This document shows positions 44,970 through 57,900 of a stretch of 64,000 bases of DNA, in pieces (position 1 is the first letter of the stretch; each line of letters begins with the position of its first letter). The position numbers were made by a program, and so were the translations under genes. Source of the stretch: Kappaphycus alvarezii (taxonomy: Eukaryota > Rhodophyta > Florideophyceae > Gigartinales > Solieriaceae); assembly GCA_002205965.3 (NCBI GenBank), contig NADL03000665.1, forward strand, positions 806,001 through 870,000. Reading direction: 5' to 3'. The notes beneath the pieces are model-generated. The model did not search any database and was not told the origin of the DNA. It worked only from the letters and a program-made list of their open reading frames with translations.

Positions 44970-47900
44970 CTATACTTTAATGCGCAGCGATTGAAGTGAG
45001 GAGAATAACAGACTTCGTTTGAGTGCGAATGAGGACTATCGGAGCTCATTGAGATACAGCTTTATGTAATAATAAATAACAGAGCTCATAACAAGCAGGA
45101 AGTGATCGCGTTCCACAGCAAGACTCGTGCTTTTATCAGTAAGCCACTTGGTCAGAAATACGATGGATTCTATGCTATACAGCAGATATTATCTGAGGTA
45201 CGCCTCACACGCGGTGTACCGACACTTAATACACAAGCATATACACTGTTTATTAAGTACAAGTAGAAAAGATCTGGCTCTTGACTTTATTGGAACCATA
45301 AGGAACTGAGCAGTCGTGTGTGCTTGTCTATTGGATAGATTAGTTTGATCATGATTATGACTTGATGATCATCCGGATGAATCTGGGACTCAAGTAAAAA
45401 ATACCCCAGAAATCCAACCCATTTCTTTCCCCACTAACAGAAACAGGTTAACTCACAAAAAGTTGATCCGTTCACCCATTTATGTGTCCACCTGGAAAAC
45501 ATGTCATGAGTAAATGACGTAGACCGTACCATAAGATTTCAAAATTGGAGAGAAACAGTGTTGGCTTGCTGCGAGTCTTTAAATGGTGAAAGTCCTATAG
45601 AATTACAATTAAAGAATATTGTAGGATCTACAATTGTCTGACCGCGTCAGCTGTCAAACTATTCAATGGTGGGTGAGCATGATGCATTCGATTGTCTATT
45701 TGGGAACCTCGGTTGATTTTGCCTTTTTGATCTCTTTTTAACAAAATAAATCAGCCTTGACCGCTCAATAGTTCTGCATTTGTAGCTGTAACTGGGCTAC
45801 AGTCTACGGGAAGGATGTGGAAAGACAGTAAGGCCCGTAATTTTACCTTCTTGTCGTTTTATGGGTCTTCGAAAAAAGATATTTAAAACCCTAGTTCATT
45901 TTGGGGGCGCTGTTTGGGCGCATGGACCATTGAAAGGTAAAAATAATGTCATTTTTGGTTTAAAGTCTCTTGCGTCCCATTGCATGGTTCAAAGAATAAA
46001 TAAGAGCAGATGTTTGGATTGTCAGTGAGGTACATCACTTCCAAGTTGCAGTGGAACTCTAAGAGAACTCCGCCGTACAAAAAGGGGGGAAATTGGGTGC
46101 TTACTCGTTAGGGGCATCTAAAGTTATTTCCGGACAAGGACGGGAAGCACCCATGTGCTAAGATCGTATTAAGTTAAAGATGATGAATGATATGATTCTG
46201 AAGAGCTGTTGAATCGTCTGGTGTATCCAGTACTACGTAAATTGCAGACGCTTGTGTAGTATCTTTTAGGGTAGATATATCCTTCACGCAGACATACCGT
46301 AGCAGATATTGACCCAAACAATATTACAAATCGAGAGAGCTATTGAAAATTAGAGCTTCATGCCAGAAGATTCAAGGTGACGTTTTGGTTGTATTTCAAG
46401 CTCTGTACCTCAAATCAAGCCATTGAAAAACATAAGGTAAAAGTTTGGGTGATCTACTGCTTGAAAAGTGCACTTGACTTTTTCTTGTTATCTACAAGTA
46501 AAAGAGCTTGGATAGTTTCACAAGGGCCAAGTTACCTTATCGTTGAAGTACATGTAAAGGCGAAGTACCTGATTAGCAAGTAGAACATATTCTTCAAAAT
46601 CGCCACCAACAAAGGGGGAAATTCCAGAAAGAGCTTTGGTAGTAGGTTTTCGTTTCAGGTTAGATACATGGCCTTCACAGAGTATATGATTGAGAAGTGT
46701 ATAGACCACCGTGAGGCTGACAGAATATCTCTTTAGCTTGAAAAAAGCCATAAGCGGTTTCAATCTTCTGTCGGTTTAACATGTATTGTTTTGGTTGGTA
46801 TCTGTTAAAGTAGCAGACAGCTTCAGTTAGCAAGAATTAGGAAAGACCGCAAAACACGCATTTTATTGGCAAGGGAAGTCTCCCAAAGCCTCGTTTGTAG
46901 CTTGGTCAGGTTGAAAATAGAAAGATATATATATTTGTCAGTTCGGATTACGAATCACGTTTTAAGTAACCAATGCAGCAATGAAATCATGTTCGGTCAC
47001 TGTACTGTAGTGAAATTGGCACTCGTACTGTACTGCCACCGGCAGAACTAGTTTTAGTGATCTTTTTAAGATCCATTTTTTATTCGTGCTGGCACACTGC
47101 TACCAGCAGACACCGTACTGTACAGTAAGGGCAATTTTCGATTGTCGCCCGTCATTATTGCTAGTACTGTGTGCTCATCAGAGAGGAATCGAGGGCTTGC
47201 AGTCCAAACCATTCGGCCCAAAAATTGGATCTGATATTTTCGCAGGAGAAAGGCACCTTTTGGGCTACCGGTCGACTTTACTTATCTCTAACTTGGATCT
47301 ACATTACTTTGCTGACCTTAACTTTACGCACCCCGCCGTCGTAGACAAACCTAACCTAGGTAGCTAGTATTTATACCTACCTGGCCACTATGGAAGTAGA
47401 TTTAACATCCGCCCCGTGATGGCTCTGAACTTGACTCCCAACATCCGCCTTTGGAGGAACCTTGACAACGTAAGCTATAGCCACATTTATCCGCCCGGGT
47501 ACCGCTTTTTACTCCCCCAACTCTCTATCCAATATTAAAATACCCCCTTTTATGTTTTGTTGTGATATTTATTCACACTTGGCGCCCCGGACTCCGGCGT
47601 CTATATAAAAATAGGAACTTCAAGTTTGTCGTTGGTGACAACAACCTTATCTCAAAAGGAAATACTTAGCACTGCGGATCTAATACTACATCTTCTTTGT
47701 CCGGTATTATACCCCTGATGTATACGGTTCTTTGTAATCGATCCTTGTCAAGGTTATAGCATTCTGCGGACCACGTTCCGGCCTTACAACCAGGAGGACG
47801 AGTATAACGTCCAGCAGTCCAAGGACTCACTCCTGCTCATCCAGCCCCACTTCTCCTTGCCGTTGGCGAGCTATGATACTGCATAGCAGGGTTCTTAAAG

Positions 47901-48248
47901 AGAAGGACGGATAGCGAACACCTTGTGGGTTTTGTTGTGTGTGTGTTGGTTTTCTCATTGTCTGACTGGGTTCAGTTCCTAGACGAGAAGAACTGCGAAC
48001 GGCGCATTGCATTAAATGTACTACACAGAAGTTCTGCAAGAAAAAACAAAGTTTTCTACTTTTCGGACCATTCTGGGACTGCGTTCATGGTGAACGGCCT
48101 ATCACGATCACCAGAAGGGCAGCTTTCAGGAATATGTAGAAACTATATTATGAGAAAATTCTCCCAACTACCCCACCAAATAGTCGCAATTGACCAATCA
48201 GGAACCTGGAAAGCTGGGGAAATTTTTCTCCACTTATAAGTGTGAATG
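44970..48248. other. No gene recognised
   Basis: 3.3 kb. GTACTGTAC-type words at 46997-47034 and 47112-47123. A TATATAAAA box at 47600 lies next to GGCGCCCCGGACTCC (47581), which could belong to a solo LTR or promoter. I cannot pair it with anything else in the window. Confidence 0.4.
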
Positions 48249-49805
48249 TACTGTGGTGGAAAAAACTGTGTGACATTTTGCCTAATTCAACCTTGCGCGT
48301 TAAACATTGTTGAGCGTGAAGGAAGATTAGGTGTACTTAAAGTGAAGAACAGAGCTGCATTAAATTTTACAGATGATGCTTAAAAGAAATAAAAAAGAGG
48401 ACTTATGGCACAAAAAAAATCGCTCTACCCAGAAAAAATGTAACGATAATTTGAATTGACAAGTGAAATCCACAGAAAATGGGGAAGAATACCACAAAAA
48501 TGTTCAAATGATAAGCTCTTGAAGTTTATAAACACTGGGTGCAACAACGTAGATCAAATATCTCCAACCACCTCTATAATTAACACACAAAACACCTGTC
48601 TGAGTACTCTCAAAAAGGGAAATATTAAGCAAACTGCATGCGCATTTCTCACATTTCTAATTGGCTTAAACCCTTTTATTCTGTCATTACTTCATTTCGG
48701 AGCATCCAGACTCTCTACAATCGCAAAAAATGGAAAAAAACTTGTAAATTGACGGAAGCCGACAAAAGAAGGATAACTAGGACAGCTTCAACTGGAAATA
48801 TCTGCTCTGCATGAATTGCGAAAAGCTTACTTCTCTCTGTTTCGCCTAGACATGATCGTATATTTTTAAATCATACGCCTTTCCTTCGGTACAGATGAAT
48901 TTGCGGCACATCAGCGATGGAACAAAGGCTTGAAAATGCTTGGATTGAACGGGCAACGCAACGTCGCCGATGGACGATGGAGAAATGGGATTCTATTGTG
49001 TGATCGGATGAGAAAGTCAATCTGGGAGTGCCTGACGGTTTGGCGTTCAAGTGGCATCACCTGCGGAAATAAAAGAATGGTTATCTAGCAGACTAAGCGG
49101 CTGTGAATCTATGATTATTGGGCATTCTTTGTTGGAGCCAGAATCTCCAACTTGGTCAATATGGAAGGGAAACGAGATAGTCCGATGTACGATCAGACGC
49201 TGAAAACATTTTCTGCCATTCCTGGAAGATTCGCAGCGTCAATGGGAATTTATGCAAGAAGGCGCTCCGTGGCATATCGCTATTGTGACAAAAAAATTGG
49301 CTAGAACGGAACTTCATTTCGTTTCTACAGTGGCCAGCGTATTCAACGGACTTGAAATCTATCGAAAACCTTTGGGGCATCTTGGTTAAAAGTGTCTATG
49401 GGAATCAGATACAGTTTGAAAACGCAGTTCTCTTAATTGATTTGTGCTGGGAGTATGATCCAACAGTGCGCGTAGTATGCTAGGTAATTTGATCAATTGT
49501 ATGCGTAGGCGGTGCGAGGTCGTTCTCCGAGCGCTAGGGAAGATGATAGACTACTGAACTTCTCTTACGAGGGTCTTTTCTCTGAATAAATCTGGTGTAT
49601 CCGAGACTTTGCTTAAAGTTTTTCTCCGGGGCAGTGTAAGTTTTTGTGGCATAAGTCCTGATCTTTATTTTTTTCGAATCATCGGCATAGCTGAATGCAG
49701 CTCTATTCGTTACACAAGTACAACGAATCTTGCTGTACGTACCACACTATTTAATGCGCAAGGTTGAGTAAGGCTAAATGTGGTATAGTTTTTTCCACCA
49801 ATGTA
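48249..49805 (+). mobile_element. Tc1-like DNA transposon with terminal inverted repeats
   Basis: The left end (from 48249) reads TACTGTGGTGGAAAAAACT, then TGCCTAATTCAACCTTGCGC and GTTAAACA. The right end (reverse complement from 49805) reads TACATTGGTGGAAAAAACT, then AGCCTTACTCAACCTTGCGC and ATTAAATA. Inverted repeats are about 60 bases, flanked by TA. Length 1.56 kb, the same as the element at 1455-3013, with different termini, so it is a separate Tc1 subfamily. The inside carries one decayed transposase. Confidence 0.85.
48900..49500 (+). pseudogene. Tc1-like transposase, decayed
   Basis: Pieces in order: RLENAWIERATQRRRWTMEK with SDEKVNLGVPDGLAFKWHHL at about 48918-49063 (first catalytic Asp in SDEK). 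Next is QEGAPWHIA near 49253, in place of QDNAPCH, so the second Asp reads Glu. Then come LQWPAYSTDLKSIENLWGIL near 49328-49386 with the third acidic residue, and KSVYGNQIQFENAVLLIDLC. Several frame changes lie between the pieces. Its N-terminal helix-turn-helix was not traced, but 48300-48850 inside the inverted repeats presumably held it. Confidence 0.8.
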
Positions 49806-50127
49806 CTAGAGAGTATTACACACTACAGTATACTGTACAAATGTACAGTACTGAGTGTGATTTCACAAACACGTTGTACAGTATCAGGTTGATCAGGTCC
49901 CATTTAGCACAGGAGTAACCGACCAGGCACCCGACCTTTTGCCCCCGTCCACATTGGCGCATTTCAGATCAAGCAACCTCTTTTTCCCATCTGAAACGGA
50001 GAGGCATACTTGGCTTCAACATCCTTCTTTTCCACAAACCGCGTCAGCAGGCTTTCAAGGTCCAAAATAAACGCACAACCCACCAAGTATCTTTTTCCTA
50101 CGCGCCGCAACCTAGTCCTACAATCAT
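49806..50127 (+). promoter_or_regulatory. Presumed promoter and leader of the kelch gene, with a GTAC hairpin
   Basis: About 320 bases between the Tc1 right end and the kelch start. An imperfect palindrome at 49819-49859 pairs CACACTACAGTATACTGTAC with GTACAGTACTGAGTGTG. No clear TATA box near the ATG. Regulatory role is inferred only from position. Confidence 0.35.
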
Positions 50128-52132
50128 ATGGGAAAAAAGGACAAAAAGAAGAAGGGCCTTGGCAAGGCGAAGACCGAGGCCAAAGCTGCAAAAAAGGAAA
50201 AGAAAGCCTCTAGAAAGGCCCGCGAAGCTGATGGAGAGGTAAGCCACATCCTTCTGCCCCAACGGCTCCCTCTCTACCAAAGAATCACTATCGTCTTTTA
50301 ACCACTGTCTGTTTTACCTCGGCTTTTTCACGCAGGACGTTGAAGCGATTCTGGCGGAAATTCTTGCAAAGGAGGAAGCTGCTGTTGCAGTTGCAGAACA
50401 CCAAAATGTTGACCCTCCGAAACCCCGCACCGCGTTTACAATGGTGGCCAGTAGCGCCAACGAAGATGAACTCATTTACTTTGGCGGTGAGCGCTACACA
50501 GGGGACAGAGCCACCTTTTTCAATGACTTGTATGTGTTTAATATCGAAAAGGAGACTTGGGCCCGTTACGATCTCCGAATCGACCCCCACCACGTAGTTC
50601 GCACGCCGCCGCCGTGCATAGAAACATGATGTATGTATTCGGAGGAGAGTTCAGTAACCCCAGTCTCAGCCAATACAGGCATTACAACGACCTTTGGCGT
50701 TTGGATCTCACAGACATGGGCTGGGAGCGTATTGAGATCCGTGGGGGACCATCGCGTAGGTCCGGCATCGTATGTGTGTTGTGGATTAAGTTGCTTGTAT
50801 TTGGCGGTATTTCGATGATGGGTATAAGATCAAGCATCTTAATGATATGTATTTTGTAGATCTGTCGGTGGATGAGCTCAAGTGGACAAAAGTCGAAACT
50901 TCCGCTGTGATGTAGTTCCGTCTCCCAGGTCTGGATTTCAGTGGGTAGTCCTTGGCAATGATGTGTACCTGTACGGTGGTTACTGCAGGGAAGTTGTACA
51001 GAAGGCAAAGACTATGTCTCACAAAGGAAAGAAGAAAGGAGGTAGTGCCGTTGAGGAGGCAATGTGTCTCAAGGTGTCATCCTGACTGACTGCTACAAAC
51101 TTTCCGGGGAGAACCTGAAATGGCAAAAGGTAAAGAAGACAGGATACGGTCCATCGCGTAGGGCTGGATTTGCTATGGTTGTGCATAAGAGAAATGCCAT
51201 TGTGTTTGGTGGGGTGGAAGATGACGAGACGGAGGAGGACATGGAATCTATATTCTACAATGATATGTTTGCGTTAAACTTGGATCGAAGAAGTGGTTCC
51301 CCATGACTCTACGTAAGAAGAAGGGGAAGAAGGGCAGGCGGAGGCGCAAGAAGGCCGAGAGGGGATGGACTCGAAGGATGTAGTAAACCAAGGAGACGAG
51401 GCGGGTTCCTCTACAAGGGAGACTCAGTCGGAAGAGAAGCACGAAGAGGATGAGGACGACGAGAAGGAATTGGATACGGAGGCGCTAGAGGCAGCATTAA
51501 TGGAAGAGGAGGAGGAAGTAATGCCGTGCAAACGGTTTAATGCGGCAGTTGCCATTCAAAAGAATGTTTTGTACATTGCTGGAGGAGTGATTGAGAGGGG
51601 TGAGCAGGATGTCACTCTTGATGACCTATGGGCAATCGATCTGAACAAAATGGATGAGTTCAAAGAGGTGAAAGGATTGAGCGAGGAGTGTTCAGAATGG
51701 ATAGCGTCTGATGAGGAAGAGGACGAAGAGGAGGAGGAAGCTGAAGATGAGGCAGAGGGTGAGGATGAGGACGAGGACGATGACGAGAGGGAAGAGAGGA
51801 AACGAAGAAGGGGGGGAAGGAGGGATAGGCTGCGTGAGCGTGTATCGCAAACTGAAGATGATCACTTCACACCAAAAGCGAATGAGTCATTGAAGGACTT
51901 TTTCGAGCGAACGAGACCATACTGGATTGGTGAGGTGCATGAGGCACTTGGGGAGTCTGGCAAGACATTGAGGCGGATATCGTTTGAGTGGGCGTTCAAG
52001 CGGTATTGGGAGGTTAAGCCTAGCTTGAAGGAGTTGGAGGAGTTGGAGGCGGAGCTTGCTCGGGAGGAGGAACTGGAGAAACAGTTTGCAAAGGCGCAGC
52101 TGGAACATAAGCGAGGGAGGGGCAGGCGTTGA
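50128..52132 (+). CDS. KLHDC4: KLHDC4-like kelch-repeat protein (needs frame corrections)
   Basis: ATG at 50128 opens a very basic N-terminus (MGKKDKKKKGLGKAKTEAKA) like that of KLHDC4. A 97-base intron is supported: GTAAGC at 50239 to CAG ending at 50335, joining Glu to DVEAILAEILAKEEA. Kelch repeats follow: LIYFGGERYTGDRATFFNDL, MYVFGGEFSNPSLSQYRHYN, GGPSRRSG, VYLYGGYCREVV and IVFGGVEDDETEED. Then come a basic linker, an acidic segment, a last kelch-like VLYIAGGVIERGEQDVTLDD, a second acidic stretch (about 51700-51790) and a Glu-rich helical tail to 52132. The reading frame must shift by one base near 50583, 50812, 50905, 51065, 51290 and 51365. No conserved block is missing, which favours sequence indels over a pseudogene. 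The molecular role of the family is poorly known. The GTAAGC...CAG intron is the only one I can support in the window. Confidence 0.85.
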
Positions 52133-53114
52133 TATGGTGCTGGAATGCTAATGCGATAGAACTTGCGGTGCTCTTGCGGTGCTCATGCGGTTCGTAGATT
52201 GAGAGTGGTAGGAAAGAAATGCATATGTAGAAGCATCGTGTGCTGCCCACTGCTGATCATTGCAGATAATATGTGTGGCAAAGAACAGCGTGAGAGATGT
52301 AATTGCTCGATGAAGACTGCTAGTTGGCGATTGCATCAATGCGAAACTAGTGCCGACAGGAATAGCAAAAAAGTATGATGAATGTGGGGGCTTGCCAACT
52401 TTGCGAACTTGTCACATGAGTAGGTCTGACATACGAGTTTGTAACGACAAACAAGTGTTGCGAATCAATTAGCTCGACGGCACTGTAAATGACGGGGCAG
52501 TCGGCGTTGGACAGAGGCCCCCCTCGTTACATCAACAACACATGTAAGCTGCAAAGTTGATGTGGGACGTGAGTGGTACGGCACGGGACATCAACAAGAT
52601 GGCTGACGGCCGTTGGACCGACAACAAGTGGAGCTGCACTTTGCTGGACACAGTGCGATAGGCCACTCTCGCGCAGCCAATCGGCCATCAGCGTAAGAGT
52701 GGCCAAACCGGACCACAGGGCCTAAGAAGCAATACCTTTTCACCATGTCCCACTCGCCCGGTCCACAGGTAAACATGCGCTGAGTCGCACCGCATTCCAC
52801 CGGTAAACATGCCACTTGAAGCCCAGCACCATCCGCTGTGTCCAGCATCGACTTGTCCCCGGCCGGTCCGTTTGCACACGCCCGTTAACGCATTGGTGAA
52901 TAAAGGTCGAGCGAATGTCAACCTCTGGACCAGCTACAGTGCCGTCACGGAAAATTCAACCTCGACACCATCCACAGCACCATTGTTTGACCGTTTTCAC
53001 CTTACCCGTGTGTACCCACATCCGCGCAACGCAAGCTTCAACCGCACACACACAGTTTGTGTATGCACCGCTCACACAATGTTTGACTGATTCCCGGTGC
53101 GCCCTGAGCCCACT
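52133..53114. other. Intergenic region between kelch and BUB2 genes
   Basis: About 980 bases between two plus-strand genes. No convincing frame or repeat. A GC-richer part (52600-53100) directly upstream of BUB2 probably holds its promoter. Confidence 0.45.
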
Positions 53115-54193
53115 ATGGGCAGCAGCGACGCCGCGCTGCGTGAACGCTATCGTAACATTCTCAACGCAAACTGCACCTCCGATTACGACTCTCTTCGCCG
53201 TCTGGTTCTCCTGCGCGGCCTTCCCTACGACGCAAATGTAATGCACACCGATATGTTTGGCCGCTGTTCCCTGCGCGGTTTGGTGTGGAAAGCGCTGCTC
53301 GGCATCGGTCCTATTGATGTCGATGAATATACTAATCTTGTCAAGCAGGGTCCTTCTGCCGATGACTCGCGCGTCCGTGAGGATGCACGGCGTACCTTTT
53401 CGCATAGTGATGATTTTACAACCCGCGTTCCAACTGACAAGCTCATTCGCCTTCTTAATGCTTACGTCGCTCATGTGGAGATAAGCATGGCATCTATGCG
53501 CAGAGTATGAGTCTGTTGGCGGCGCCGTTTTTGTATGTCATGCCCGAACCGGATGCGTTTCATTGCTTCCGAGTGTTTGTTCAGCATAAGGTCCCGTCGT
53601 ATGTGAAAAGATATGCGGGGGTGAGGGAGGGTTGCGCCTTGTTGGACAGGTGTTTGATCCATACGAAACCAGATCTTCATCGCTTGTTTGCGAACTATGG
53701 CCTCAATGCAGAGGTGTATGCCTTTCCTTCGGTCTCGTCGCTTGGCGCATGCGTTCAGCCGATGTCAGATACCGTGCGCTTGTGGGACATTCAACTCGCC
53801 TTTGGAGTTCACATGCATATTTTGTTTACTCTCGCACGTCTCCTTATTTCAAGTGATAGTATTTTGGATGCCGCTCGTCGTACCTCGGCCGCTCCGATGA
53901 CTACACGGGAATTGGAGCAGGGCCTGGGACTTGATGCTGAGACCGTGCTCGCAAAGGCTGTCCCCTTGGCTGCCCGTTTGGATGATCAGTTGTACGATCG
54001 ACTTGTTTCGCATGCAACAGCACACGCGGATGATCTAGAGGCCCCAAGAGCGCATCCTAAGCTGGATTCCGTTCCTGCAGAAAGTCAACGTGCTTCGCAT
54101 CCGAATACTGTTCGCCAAGGCTCTTACTCTTCGTCCATGTCTGTGGCTAGTGACAAGCATGCCCACACTGGACGGGAGCAGGGAGGGACATGA
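53115..54193 (+). CDS. BUB2: BUB2/Cdc16-type TBC-domain GTPase-activating protein (one frame change)
   Basis: GAP subunit that in yeasts holds mitotic exit or septation by acting on the Tem1/Spg1 GTPase with Bfa1/Byr4. ATG at 53115 starts a short N-terminus, then RRLVLLRGLPYD and RGLVWKALLGIG. The two catalytic fingers are visible: VREDARRTF (I-x-x-D-x-x-R type Arg finger, near 53380-53400) and YAQSM (Gln finger, near 53500). After that comes APFLYVMPEPDAFHCFRVFV, and the diagnostic YAFPSVSSLGACVQPMSDTV and LWDIQLAFGVHMHILFTLAR, which separate the BUB2 branch from other TBC proteins. A Ser/Pro-rich tail ends at 54193. A one-base frame change is needed near 53485 between the HVE and KHGIYAQSM segments. 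Length of about 360 residues suits the family. A partner Bfa1 gene is not in the window. Confidence 0.88.
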
Positions 54194-54928
54194 CTCCCCA
54201 ACTTTTTTTTTACTGGGGCGGAGCGGATTTTGTTGCTGAAGAGCTTCGCGCAAGGTTGGGACGACAGCATTATTCGTGGTTTCCGTATGGAACCTGCTGG
54301 TTTTGTGTCTAATCAGGATGACACGAACAAAGAGTGCAAGGATTAAGCGCCTCTGCGATGTGAACATAATTTTGCCTTATTAAATGGCATTTCACAGCAA
54401 CCAATCATGTAAAATTGTAACAGTATGTTTGCCATCAGCTTCTGATAGATAAGTTTTTCTCGCTAGAATGCGTTTTATTCAGAACCGTAGGACTGATCTG
54501 CGCCTGGTTTGACTTGAAGACGCACTCGAGTTGTCTTCGATAAGTGCAGTGAATGGTCAGGAGTGCAAATGGTTGCATGTTGCAGGGCGCAGAATGTCGG
54601 TCGTCTCGCTGCTGTTCAAGTCGTCGAATTGTATTTCAACTCATTATCTATCACATCCACGATGCTAAGCCAGTATAGTATTGCTCTACCAAGCAAGAAA
54701 TCCTTTTAGGCAACAAACGGCTGCCAAAGCAGCCGTACAGTATTTCCTCATACACAGACCACAAGCAGTACGGAAGCAGTGTCCAAAACGGATCTGAGAA
54801 TTTGGCTTTCGTCAAGCTGTGATCGGACGAATTGTATGCCAGTGGTAGAGAGCTCAAAATTCCCTCGGCAACCGCTTCATGTTTAAAGGTATAGCCACAG
54901 ATATCATCTCTCCAAATGGCCGTAATGT
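54194..54928. other. Convergent 3' intergenic region, BUB2 and WDR75
   Basis: About 735 bases between two converging genes. No convincing coding frame. Polyadenylation signals for both must lie here. AATAAA-like words were not pinned down. Confidence 0.45.
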
Positions 54929-57900
54929 TTAGCTGCCTTTAACGGCAGCTTGCTTTACGCGTCCTTTGCCACCCGATTTTTTCTTTTTCGACGATTTTCT
55001 ACTGTCCTTCCCCTCCGGCCCTCTTGTCTCAATCATATTTCTGCACATCGCCAGACAAGCGTTGTAGTCCAGTTCTTGAATCGAAACGGTTTCAAGGCTC
55101 TCAGCAGCCTTCATCACGCCTGAAGGCTCCATGGTCGTCCCCGCCTTGACAGCGGACACATCCTCTCTTCTTTCAGAGTGCTTTGCTGTACTTGCAGAGG
55201 ATCTTAGAGCGCGGACAAAGTCAGCCGCTTTCGCGGAAATTGGGGCTTGAATGTGTACTGGTCCATCAAAAATGTCTTCCACTAGTCTGAATACTTGTTT
55301 CGGTTTTCGGGATCGTGTTGAGAGTCTGCTAGTTTTCCCTGCTGTGCCCTGGCCACCTTACGCTCGGAAATGCCTCCAGTGTTTTTCCCAATAATGCTCT
55401 AATTTCCCTTCTCCCTCTGGTGCGCTATCCGCTCTGGTGCTAGTTGAGCTTGCACTTGTAACGGCAGAAAACCCGTCATCATCACCATTTGGATTAAAAA
55501 AGCTTACATCGAAATTTGTGTCAATATAAACAAGAGCCGGTTTGTCGCCTCCGCCGAGCTGGAACTAGACACAAATTCCAAGGACACACATCTGCACCAG
55601 ACGACGGCTGCAGCACTCTCAAAGGGTACGGGGACAAGACGTCAAAAATCGCTACTGCAGAATCCAAGGATCTTGCAACGTGTTGTCAGTCCAACGGACT
55701 CCTTTCTGTTTCTTACGCGCCCTCTTTGTCCGCTTCCTGTGCTTCGTACCGGTATCCAATCCCTCCACTGCGCCATTTGAGTCTCTGCATTTCACCGTTT
55801 GCTAGCTCATCTTTGTCATTTGATTCTTTCTGGACTTCACTAGCTCCTCTTTGTCCTGTTTCCTACGCGCCCTCTTTGACTGCTTCTCGTGTTCATAATG
55901 GTAGCCAATCCCTCCACTGCGCATTTGAGTCTTATTTCACCGTTTGCTAGCTCATCTTTGTTATTTGATTCTTTCTGGACTTCACTGTTTAGCTCCTCTT
56001 TGTCCGGTTTCCTACGCGCCTTCTTTGACTGCTTGTGCTTCATACCGGTAGACAACCCCTCCATTGCGCCATTTGAGTCTTTCTGCATTTCACTGTTTGC
56101 TAACTCCTCTTTGTCGTCAATACATTCCATGGTAACCTCTTTCGTCCTACTCAAATCTGTGTCTGCTCACCAAAGCAATGAATCCCGTGGCTGGAATTTG
56201 GACTGCTATTCCAAAGGACTTTTCATCCACCGCTATAGTCTGGGTTTTGTTCGAATTCGAGTTGACCACCATATGCCCTGAGTCAATGCATTCCACACAT
56301 ATATACCGAAATCAGTCGCGGTGATAAACATTGGAATCCCAACATTAATAAATCTCACGCAACGCAAAGTTTCTTCTGCTGGAGGGTGAACGAGGGCATG
56401 CAAAAGTTCAAACCGAATAGAAGATGGACCAGACATTGTCGATGCATGAATTGATTCAGGGTCGTTTGCATCGGCCCCACCATCGTCAAGCAAATCCTCA
56501 ATGTGCCACAAGGTCAAAAGGCTCCCGCAAGTCACGGCAAGTAAAGAGCCGTCACTGGAAAAGCAAGAGCTGCTACATGGAAGAGCCTTATAACCAAGCT
56601 CCGCCTCAACCCTCCACGAGGCGGTGCGTCTCTCCTCTTTCAATTGAAACGACCTCCATATCTTAAAATTCCCTCTGGGCGATGTAGTAACAGCTATTGG
56701 CAAGTGCGGATGGAAGCAGACCGAGGAGACGTCTTGATCAGCCCCATGTGGACAACTAAAGACAGCCGTCATAGTAATTTCATCGTCAGCATTAATGTCC
56801 CACAGTCGGAAATTTGTTATGCGATGGCTGGAGTTGAGACCCTCGGCATTTTCCGCGAAAAGGTTCTGAACTTCCACGGTCGCCATGAGTCGTCCCGATG
56901 GATGAATCTCAACAGCGGTTACCCGTGCAGGTCGTGGTTGTACATCTTCCCTTTCCGCAGAAACATGGACAATATTGCGCGGAAAAATGGTCATATCAGC
57001 GATGTGTTGTCCCTTGTACATGTCGTACAATTGAAGGTTTGAGCCAGTTCCGGACAAGAGCACCTGATTCGGGCGTTTTGGATAGCGAGTCATGCGAACA
57101 GCCTCAAGCGATTGGGGTGAAGCCCTCGAGGAGAGGTCACAGCCTTTCTTTGGGTGATAATGGTCTATTGTGATCGATATGCCTCGAATGGTTGCAGTGG
57201 TTTCACTTGAAACTAGGTCAACAATGCGAACCGAGTTGTTTGCCTGAGTCAAGGCACAGAGTCTGTCGTCGTTGGACAGTGAGAGCGATAAAATTGGGGC
57301 ACCAAGGCGAGGAAGAAATTGTTTTCCAAACTCGTTCGGGGTCATTTTCCAGGTGACAAGGACGGCCTCGTTGCCACCAGAGAATAAATGATTGCCATCT
57401 TTGGAGAATGCCAAGCCGCGCACGGGGGAAGAGTGCCAGTGAAGAGTAGAATTGGGAGTGTCTGCTTGTCCCAGTTTCGTGTGCTTGTTTGAGCGGGTCA
57501 ATAAAGAACGCACAGACCTGACCCCGTTGATTTCCAACTGCAAGCTTTGAGCCATCATGACTAACGCAGACGGCAGTGAGACACCAGCGATGAGCGATTT
57601 GGACCCAGGGGCGATTCAGCATCGTGCAAGATGCAAGGTACACATCTTCATTTCTCAAAGTAGCAACGACGGAGCCGTCCCCTGACGATACCAATCTGTG
57701 ATTTCCAGATTTCAGGACTGCATCCGGGAACAGTGCGTTGTTACCTTTCTGGCGTTTCGAATGCTGAGACTTTGCCAAATTCACCACAACAGTGTTGTTG
57801 TTTGTAGAACAAAAGAAATTGCCTTGATGAATACGACACATGTGCAAAATGGTGTGCCCGAGATCGACGGTGCGCAAGCAAGCGCCATCCGTGATATCCC

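Noticed and set aside
50800..51000. Introns as explanation for the kelch frame changes
   Set aside because: Conserved residues run straight across the changes with no missing or extra sequence and no GT...AG pair around them.
51365..52132. Last kelch-gene frame as a separate acidic protein
   Set aside because: It contains a further kelch-like unit and the KLHDC4-type acidic tail in the right order, so it belongs to the same gene.
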